20,936 nt of DNA, taken from Protostelium mycophagum (taxonomy: Eukaryota; Evosea; Variosea; Protosteliida; Protosteliaceae). The stretch is taken from the NCBI GenBank assembly GCA_002081555.1, contig MZNV01002979.1:1-20936 (forward strand), given 5' to 3'. The position numbers were made by a program, and so were the translations under genes. The notes beneath the pieces are model-generated. The model worked only from the letters and a program-made list of their open reading frames with translations. It made no database searches and was not told the origin of the DNA. This document shows positions 10,200-20,936 of the stretch, in pieces; position 1 is the first letter of the stretch; each line of letters begins with the position of its first letter.

Positions 10200-10433
10200 A
10201 TGGTGTGGTCCTTCGAAGGAATTTTGGCCAGTTTGAAGATCGGTGTCGTGATTGTTGGGATGATGTTGGCACATATGAATATTGAGCCAGTCTCAGTTCT
10301 TCACATGTTATATATATTTACAGTATTATTGGCATTTGTTATTGCTTTGGGGAGACATTATTTGGTCTCACAATTTTTCGCCACAAAAGAACCGCGAAGG
10401 ATGGAATTGGTGAAATGGCATCATCAGATGTGA
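10200..10433 (+). CDS. Small two-TM membrane protein, distantly like the N-terminus of PHO88/SND3
   Basis: A 77-residue open frame with an in-frame stop just upstream (10179), so ATG 10200 is the first usable start. Two hydrophobic segments (about residues 10-27 and 32-51) are joined by a short NIEP-containing loop and followed by a basic tail. The layout and residues (VGMMLAHMNIEP, LYIF, FATKEPRRMELVK) recall the first two TM helices of the ER protein PHO88/SND3 (MMxLSxRIDxEDP, then MYIR). The rest of that family is absent downstream. Its start is 147 bp from the DDX47 start, so the two genes probably share a divergent promoter. The family assignment is weak. Confidence 0.4.
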   Translation: MVWSFEGILASLKIGVVIVGMMLAHMNIEPVSVLHMLYIFTVLLAFVIALGRHYLVSQFFATKEPRRMELVKWHHQM

Positions 10434-11791
10434 ATAACAATAACATCAGTTAATCTATCATAAATAATTCTGGTCGCCACTCCAAATTCTCGTCTCTTAT
10501 GTTCGATGAAGCTCAGCCTTGAGTCTCCTTGTTGCGCTCTGGCTCCATATTTCGTGGCAACGATTTCTGATCCTTCATCGTGACTTGTATATGTTCTGTT
10601 TCTTCGCTCCATCGATGATTGATATCTCGGCTGATATGAAATAGATTATGAAGTTTGTTTGCAAGAGATTGTGCAGCAGGACTGCTGGGGTTCCTCTCCA
10701 TCCTCTTTCTTTTGGTAGGACCCCTGCAGATCTCTATCACGTCAGTTCTGTTGGACCAGCTTTCTGAAATACACGAATCTGACAGGATCTCAAGATCTGC
10801 CAATATTAAATTAAATTAAATCAAAATCACCAGATGTACCCCAAAGATATCAGCGGAAAGAGGAGGCTGAAAAGGCTCGTGATAATCCTTATCAAGGCGG
10901 ACTCAACACACATTAGTTAATGCAAAAATTAAGCTGTTGCTTTGTACTTAACATGTTGCTGCCGGGAATTTGAAACCGCTGTTCAGGTTTGAATGATCTG
11001 TCTGGTCTCTTATGAATTTTGTACCGTGTTAGTTTGCGGCAATAACCATGTGCTTACCGTTGAAGAATATGGAATAGAAAAAGATGCAATGCCAAGGTTT
11101 TGTTTTATTCAAATGAATAAGTGTAAATCACAAAAATTAAACCGATTCCGATTTCCGTCTTGGCCAAAAAGCCAAATCCTCCCGGACCCCGCTAAGCGGG
11201 GCAATGCCAAGCCGTAGCATAAATAAAATATAAACAGCTTCTACAAACAATTTATCAAAATTTGGTGCAATCAGCTTCCCGATGTGATCTGCAGTGACGC
11301 GTCCGTTGCCACAGCGCCGTTGGGCACTGAGCCTTACACGTGGATAAAGTCACACCCTCCTGCAGGGCAGAAATTGTTGTAATCTGATCGATCGAGTCTG
11401 CTTGACCTTTTTGATGTCATAATTCAAATATAAAAATATAAAATAATAAATAAAATGAGAATAAAGAATGTTACGAGCAGTATCGCAGAAGAATGTCTCT
11501 GAACTCTAGACGGTGTTCTGTTCTACAGTTGGTTGATCTTCTGGTTTGAGCCGTCCCAAATGGGAGGCAAGAGTCTCTGAAGACCTTCTGAATGGTGGTT
11601 TCCGGCGCTCATTAATTGGTCATTCGGGCGAGGTGGGCAGGTAGACCTCAGTTCTGAGAAGGCGCAGCTGTCCCCATAGGGACGAAAATTAGTGCTCTTG
11701 AGGTGGGGAAGCACGTGATCATCGTTGTAGAATGTCGGGTTTTTTCTGTGGAAGCGTCATTTTCTGTCGTCAAGAACTTAGCGACATCATC
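10434..11791. other. About 1.3 kb without a confident gene
   Basis: A minus-strand frame of 62 codons (10612-10424, ATG start) and an overlapping frame without an ATG (to about 10803) are free of stops but could not be joined by a credible intron, and neither resembles a known protein. Another minus frame at 11714-11523 is similar. 11160-11216 holds short inverted repeats. The last part (about 11720-11791) is the upstream region of the coiled-coil gene, with a CGTTGTAG acceptor-like motif at about 11722-11729 that may end a 5'-UTR intron. No convincing RNA gene was found. Confidence 0.4.
11187..11201. repeat. CCCCGCT-A-AGCGGGG inverted repeat
   Basis: Seven-base-pair GC-rich arms around one base, in otherwise AT-rich intergenic DNA. 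It lies close to another short self-complementary stretch (TGGC...GCCA, about 11161-11174). Confidence 0.7.
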
Positions 11792-13184
11792 ATGGCCTCT
11801 AAGAACACCGTCCAATTCACTGATCTCTCTCACCTTCCCTACGCTGATCAGGCTAAGTGGTTCTTGAACGGATTCTGGAACTCTGAGGGCGAGAAGGGTA
11901 AATACTCTATAATACGGTCATCGCAAGAGATCCTGATAGAACGTAATAGATGCCGAGCTGATCTGGGGCTTCGCTCACAAGTTTGCCGATCTTGACCAGC
12001 AAAAGAAGAAGCAGGGCAACGTCCTCGATGAGTTTTGGATCCACAAATTCTTGGAAGAGATCAAGGACACACACACCGTCATCGCCCTCAGAGAGAAGCT
12101 CAGATCGGGTGGTATGCTCGTCAACGGCAAGCACGTCTCTCTCCTCGAGTACCTCGCCTTTAGGTAATTCCACATCGTCTTTCATGTCGTCTGATTAAGA
12201 TCAGATACAACAAGGGTCTCGATGAAATCGTCAACTCTCCCCAAGGAGATAACCAGGAAGAAGTCGACAAAGCCTCCGCCCTCTTAGCACAAGCACAAGC
12301 CCTCGTCGAGGAGGTCCAAAGACAATTAGAACAAGAGAAGATCGCTCTCAAGAACCAGAGAGAGCAGGAAGCCGCTTCCAAGAAGCAACAAGAGGCACTC
12401 AAGGCCGCTGAAGAGGAGGTGATCGTCGATGATCATACTTCCAATACTCATAAATTTTCAGGTGAAGAAGGCCGAAGCCGCTCAACAAGCCGCCGTCGAT
12501 GAATTGAAGGCCCAAGAGGAGGCTTACTCCACTCTGGTCTCTACATTGGAGGCCAAGTCTAAGGACCAATCTACAGGTCTGGTGAGCAGAAACAAGGCCG
12601 CTGCCGAGCTCGCCCAAGTGAAGTCTGAGGACCCTCTGCCTTTACGTAAGGCCAAGATCTCCCAGGTGATGAGATTTCCGATCTACAACTCCATCTACAA
12701 TAGACTTAATGTCCGAAATTTCGCTGAAAATTCGTGAAGGAGGCCGCTCTCAGAAAGGTGGAGAAGGAGAGAAAGGCTGCAGAAGAGAGAAGAGCTGAGG
12801 CTGACGCCGCCCTCGAGGCTGCTAAGGAGGTGAGCCATGCGTCACCATCTCTATAGTGCACACTTTTTCTCAAACGTCCTTGTTGCAAACCGCCAAGTAC
12901 CATCGACATACGGTGTCAGATTACTGCGGCTTTGCCCCAGTCACAATGCTTATTCATTCATCATGTTGATGTCAAACTAATGCATGGTGTAGGCCACCGC
13001 CCAAGCTGAGGCTAAGACAGCCGAAGTCGCCAAGCTCGTCAATGAGGCAGAAGAGAAGTTGCAAGAGGCCCAGAACTTCTTGGAAGAAGTGAAGAACAAG
13101 GGAGGAGTCGCACGCGGAGCCATCTGGTGGATGGAGAGAGAGATCACTGAAGCCAAGAAGTACATGCCAAAGAGAAAGCAATAA
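11792..13184 (+). CDS. Conserved-looking orphan: N-terminal globular domain plus long coiled coil
   Basis: Function not recognised. Six exons (11792-11897, 11950-12163, 12205-12418, 12462-12665, 12740-12829, 12993-13184) join to 339 residues. About residues 1-115 form a globular, Trp/Phe-rich domain (LPYADQAKWFLNGFW, ELIWGFAHKF, LDEFWIHKFLEEIKDTHTVIALREKL). A long Ala/Glu/Lys/Gln-rich coiled coil of about 180 residues follows. The C-terminus is short and Trp-containing (ARGAIWWMEREITEAKKYMPKRK) and looks like a conserved signature. No signal peptide or TM segment, so probably cytoplasmic. A cytoskeletal or scaffold role is possible but is inference. An upstream in-frame ATG at 11732 exists; 11792 gives the more natural start (MASKNTVQF). 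Confidence 0.85.
12925..12939. repeat. Degenerate TGCGGCTTTGCC hairpin in the last intron of the coiled-coil gene
   Basis: Shares TGCGGCTTTGCC with the two perfect hairpins in the DEAH gene, with one mismatch in the 3' arm. It lies in the 163-nt intron 12830-12992, the longest of this gene. Confidence 0.6.
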
Positions 13185-13185
13185 A
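13180..13185 (+). terminator. Poly(A) signal AATAAA overlapping the stop codon
   Basis: The TAA stop of the coiled-coil gene (13182-13184) lies wholly inside AATAAA, so the 3' UTR would be only some tens of bases. Confidence 0.55.
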
Positions 13186-13417
13186 AACATGTTGTATTAG
13201 ACTGGTGACTTGAATTAAACATCTTTTGGTGCTGTCAAAATGTCTAAATGACACGGCAAACCGTGCACGGTCATGAAGCGTGGCATCTCTCGGTAAGATT
13301 TTTTGTGACACTTGCTCGAATCTTCTTTGCCGTTTTCGGATGGTGTGCTCGGCTTGATCGCGTCATCCACGCGACATACCAGTATTTGCGGAGATATTAA
13401 ACCATTATTTTGAAAAC
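13185..13417. other. Intergenic, promoter of the PEBP gene
   Basis: 233 bp between two plus-strand genes. The stretch before the ATG is AT-rich (TATTAAACCATTATTTTG). Nothing else was recognised. Confidence 0.4.
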
Positions 13418-14244
13418 ATGAAGGCAATCCTCTTCTGCTTACTGAGCCTCCTCGCCATCGCAGCAGCACAACAGACCGCATCCGAAGTGCGAGCAGCCTT
13501 TGCCAAGCTCAACATCACCAGAGATCCTCTGGTCCGAGTGCCTTTCAGACCCAGAACCACCCTGGAGATCTCTTTCGGTGAGCCAACTCTTCCTATTCTC
13601 CAGTTAGTTGGAGAGCAAGAATCTGTTGACAATGTCCATTACAACCCAGTCCGACTGAATACCAGGATCTCATGTGTACACCACTGTACCAACCAAAATC
13701 CCCTCCCCTTGTGTTACTCAAGAAGACCTGCGCATCAAAGTGAATGGAGAAGACTTTGCAACCGGTTCTCGATTCGTCTTGGCCATAGTCGATCTCGACC
13801 CCCCCGCACCTTACACCCCACTGGTAAAGTCCTTCGTCATGACCTCTCATCTGACCACATTAGGTGAGGCACCTTCTCGCCACCGATCTTGTGCTTGGGG
13901 ATGGCGGTTTCCTGAGCAATAACACTGTTGCCCCCGTCCTTTTCCCCTTTGGCCCTCCACAAGGCACCGGAATTCACAGGTACATTTTCCATCCCATATG
14001 CAATCTTGACAACCACAGATACACCGTAATCTTATGGCAGCAATGGGCAGACTTTGTGCTCCCTTCGAAGTACAACCCATTTGACCAGAACCAGCTTCTT
14101 GGCTTCAGCGTCACTCAGTTTGCTGTCGACGCGCATCTCCATCCCCCAGTGGCTGGATTCGTCTTCCTCTCTGAATACGATGCAAACAATGGCTCTTATT
14201 GCAAGAAGAGCAACACTCTCAACAAGTTACCTGCACTCATCTGA
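13418..14244 (+). CDS. Secreted phosphatidylethanolamine-binding protein (PEBP) family
   Basis: PEBPs bind phospholipid head groups or anions, and many act as inhibitors or signalling regulators (family knowledge). Four exons (13418-13577, 13666-13823, 13864-13979, 14019-14244) give 219 residues, the usual PEBP size plus a signal peptide (MKAILFCLLSLLAIAAA). Family landmarks: LEISFG near the start, FVLAIVDLDPPAP (the DPDAP motif, here DLDPPAP), VRHLLATDLVLG, and GPPQGTGIHRY (the GPPxGxHRY motif). The C-terminal part holds FGFSVTQFA-like LLGFSVTQFAVDAHL. Skipping the third intron restores HRYTVILWQQW, close to the family's HRYxFxLYxQ. N-terminal secretion is unusual for cytosolic PEBPs but known in the family. 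Confidence 0.93.
13980..14018 (+). other. 39-nt intron without stop codons (retention stays in frame)
   Basis: GTACATTTTC...AACCACAG is 39 nt, a multiple of three, with no in-frame stop. Retention would add 13 residues between HR and YTV of the GIHRY motif and would itself end in HR. The family alignment favours splicing. Confidence 0.65.
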
Positions 14245-14251
14245 GCAGTGG

Positions 14252-14257
14252 AATAAA
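14252..14257 (+). terminator. Poly(A) signal AATAAA of the PEBP gene
   Basis: AATAAA starts 8 nt after the TGA stop at 14242-14244. Confidence 0.55.
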
Positions 14258-14683
14258 GATATGTTTTGGGTGGCAAATATATTCTTTCATCGATAGCCCA
14301 TGCCACACTAACCCTCAGGCAGTAAATTTTCTGCAGATATGCAGTATCTACAATAGTGTATTCTGCCGATATTTCATTTTTGCTCCGTCTGAAATGATGA
14401 ACTTCGTGAAATCATCTTGCAAACACTTCAATTTCCTGGCTGACATGATAAAAGCGAACGGCTCTTTATATAGAAGGTGACAACACCACTTTTTTGAACG
14501 CAACTAGAATTTATATGAATAAAAGTGGAATTAATTTTGTGTATATTTGCATCATCACCCTAAGTGGAGTTCAGTTACAATTGTTGTCAAGGAATTATTT
14601 GACACAAAAAAGCCCTTCTCAAATGATGAATGACATGTTTTACAACGGCCCAAATCATCGTAACATGATCATTCTCTTCTCAT
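14258..14683. other. Intergenic, promoter of the DEAH helicase
   Basis: About 430 bp of AT-rich DNA. TTTATATAG at about 14465 is TATA-like but lies some 220 bp before the ATG. Plus-strand open frames here lack any protein character. Confidence 0.4.
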
Positions 14684-19206
<4,523 letters not shown>

Positions 19207-19288
19207 AATTGAAATCGACCATCTTTTATTGCAAACAGGCCCGATTAGTTACAGATCACGCAGCCGAGGGAATGAAGGTCCACCATTC

Positions 19289-20830
19289 TTAGGAACAATC
19301 ACATCTCAATGCAATGTATTTTCGCCTCTTCACTTCCATCACTTGTGGATGTTCTTCCAGTAAAACCGCCATCTGTGTATGATTCCGCTGACATGCAGTA
19401 ATCAAGAGGAAGTTATCTTGGAAGGACAGATCGATGTCGCTCTCCAAGATGACGAAAGAGATCAGATCCAGCCAGTCGTTGACCACGAACCTGACCAGAA
19501 GCGATCTGTCGACATTAGAGGTGATGTCGACACTGGGATGCCTGGGGTGATGAGGACATCATGAATCAAGATGGTTGAATCAAAATGACCTCACCTCAAT
19601 AGAATCAGAATAACTTGTGGTTGATGTCTGTTGCAGCAGCTCTCCAACCACCCTCTCATCATTGCCTGCGGAATGTGCTTAATGCGTTCATCACCTGCCA
19701 GGATTTCGACCTCATAAAAGTCAAAAACATTTCTGGCAGCGCATTCAACACAGAGACATGCGTAAATGAATGGCATCATGTAAACAAATATACTCACAAC
19801 ATTTACAGCTCTGTCTTTCAAATTATCATTGTTGAATTCGCTGACTGCGTAATCTAAGAGGTGCAATACGTCGTGGGAATTCAAGGTGATCCTCGGATGA
19901 TGTATAAACAGCCCAACCTTTTTGGTCAGAAGTTTTAGAAGTTATAGACGAAGTCTTATCAGCTGTAGTGGAAGTTGTAGACGAAGGGGGTAGACTCACC
20001 AAACATGGCCAGGCGTTCCTAATGGCCAATGTGATGAACTCCTTGTCCACGTCAAAACGGGAGTCATCCAACAAGAGATGGTGACCTGATTGAAAGATAA
20101 TAACATCTTCACCATCTTTGTATAACCTTTACTTGTCACAAGAGATTTTAAAATCACCAGCTGTAAAAGAAAAAATTTTGGCGTTTTTGGTATTTTTGGA
20201 ATAAATCTATTTACCGGCTGCAGAGGCCATCTGGATGCAGGGACCGATCCACTCATCCAAATTTGTCTTTGGGTGTTCCAGCGCCATCTTTAAGATGTTT
20301 GTGTGACCTCTCCTCACCGTTATTCTGATCACTTGATCAATGTGATCGAATTCTGTGTACATGTGATTTTTAGACAGCAGCGAGAAGGTGTCGTCCCATC
20401 CTTGTTTTGCAGCAAAATCTAAAGAAGACGAGTATTCCAATGATAATCCAGCATTCAAGCAGCATGTAATTGCTGGGTGATCTCTATTTCTCACTGCGGC
20501 ATCTAAAAGTGATTTGCTTGTCTTCAGATGAGCAGAAATGAATTTAACAACTTCTAATTGACCCCTCTGAGCAAATCGATAAAGAGAGGACCAAGCCGAT
20601 CTGTGAAAAGTGTATGTGGCATCTGCAATCTCCTGCATAAATGAGCCAGTTCTGTGTGGCGCTCCTCTCACCTTCCACAATGAACACACGCTCCTGATTG
20701 TCATGAAGAGTTTCTCATTTTCCTTGGATCTTCTGTCATCCTTTCTCGATGTCTTGGGCAAGCGGTGCAATGCCCTCTCAATTATTTCTTTTGTCGTATC
20801 TGGAGAGGATAATACACCCTCCCGTGACAT
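19289..20830 (-). CDS. Divergent ankyrin-repeat-like protein
   Basis: Five exons (20830-20215, 20085-20000, 19917-19801, 19710-19595, 19541-19289) join to 395 residues. Repeats of about 30 residues with paired helices and a leucine/alanine pattern recur: SLYRFAQRGQLEVVKFISAH, SLLDAAVRNRDHPAITCCLNAG, LDFAAKQGWDDTFSLLS, ITVRRGHTNILKMALEHPKTNLDE and LLITACQRNHTQMAVLLEEHP. These follow ankyrin logic (xAAxxGxxxxVxxLL) but lack the usual TPLHxA. The N-terminal 70 residues are charged and not recognised. No signal peptide or TM segment, so probably a cytoplasmic or nuclear adaptor. The exon 3/4 acceptor is the least certain. The intron at 19918-19999 is stop-free in the frame of exon 2 and would read as a Ser/Thr-rich stretch if retained. 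Confidence 0.7.
19938..19986 (-). repeat. Direct repeat within the ankyrin-like gene's second intron
   Basis: GAAGTTATAGACGAAG (19938-19953) recurs as GAAGTTGTAGACGAAG (19971-19986), one mismatch in 16. On the coding strand the segment would encode Ser/Thr repeats. Confidence 0.7.
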
Positions 20831-20836
20831 GATGAT

Positions 20837-20858
20837 ATTGTTCACACGCGTGAACAAT
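20837..20858. promoter_or_regulatory. 22-bp inverted repeat just upstream of the ankyrin-like gene start
   Basis: ATTGTTCAC-ACGC-GTGAACAAT has perfect 9-bp arms around 4 bp, 7 bp before the ATG at 20830. It could be a dimeric transcription-factor site or a 5'-UTR hairpin; which is unknown. Confidence 0.5.
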
Positions 20859-20936
20859 CATCAGAGCTGTTATTGCTGATTGGTTCAACGTGCGAAAGAA
20901 CTTCGCGTTTTTCAGTTCAGTTTCTTTGTGCTCCTG

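Noticed and set aside
10424-10803. Minus-strand gene opposite the 3' flank of the 77-residue protein
   Set aside because: The longer frame has no ATG, the two frames overlap, and no GT-AG intron joins them. Kept only as a note on the gene-poor region.
11270-11420. Small structured RNA (snRNA or SRP-like) in the gene-poor region
   Set aside because: Checked for U4, U5 and SRP signatures and C/D boxes; none fitted convincingly.

Overview
The window is nuclear DNA of an intron-rich, compact eukaryote. Eight protein genes are interrupted by many short GT-AG introns, mostly 38-70 nt, and intergenic gaps are small. The mix (lysosomal-type GH38 alpha-mannosidase, H-type-lectin-like modules, a secreted PEBP, two RNA helicases, a divergent ankyrin-like protein, an orphan coiled-coil protein) suggests a free-living amoeboid protist, probably an amoebozoan. 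That placement is inference; no rRNA or other marker is present.

Layout. 1-60 (-): 5' part of a tRNA-Pro(CGG) cut by the window edge. 158-5296 (-): 29-exon secreted alpha-mannosidase, with about 260 extra residues inserted in its C-terminal half. 5914-7254 (-): orphan secreted protein with a Thr/Ser-rich linker. 7462-10052 (-): DDX47/RRP3 DEAD-box helicase. 10200-10433 (+): 77-residue two-TM protein, divergent from DDX47. 10434-11791: about 1.3 kb with no confident gene. 11792-13184 (+): orphan coiled-coil protein. 13418-14244 (+): secreted PEBP. 14684-19206 (+): 18-exon DEAH helicase (DHX33/DHX40-like), broken by a 101-bp tandem duplication. 19289-20830 (-): divergent ankyrin-like protein.

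Gene models were built by hand-splicing. Total exon lengths are divisible by three for the mannosidase (3585 nt), the secreted protein (942), DDX47 (1599), the coiled-coil gene (1020), PEBP (660) and the ankyrin-like gene (1188). The DEAH gene totals 2606 nt and becomes divisible by three (2505) only if one copy of the 101-bp repeat is discounted.

There is no operon logic. DDX47 and a DHX33-type helicase would both fit ribosome biogenesis, and the mannosidase, the orphan and PEBP are all secretory-pathway proteins. The most unusual signals are (i) a shared intron signature: palindromic GAAATTTC, often as a paired hairpin, and a CGTTGTAG 3' splice site, in introns of unrelated genes; (ii) lectin-like modules inside a glycosidase; (iii) the frame-breaking duplication; (iv) stop codons that lie inside the AATAAA poly(A) signal.
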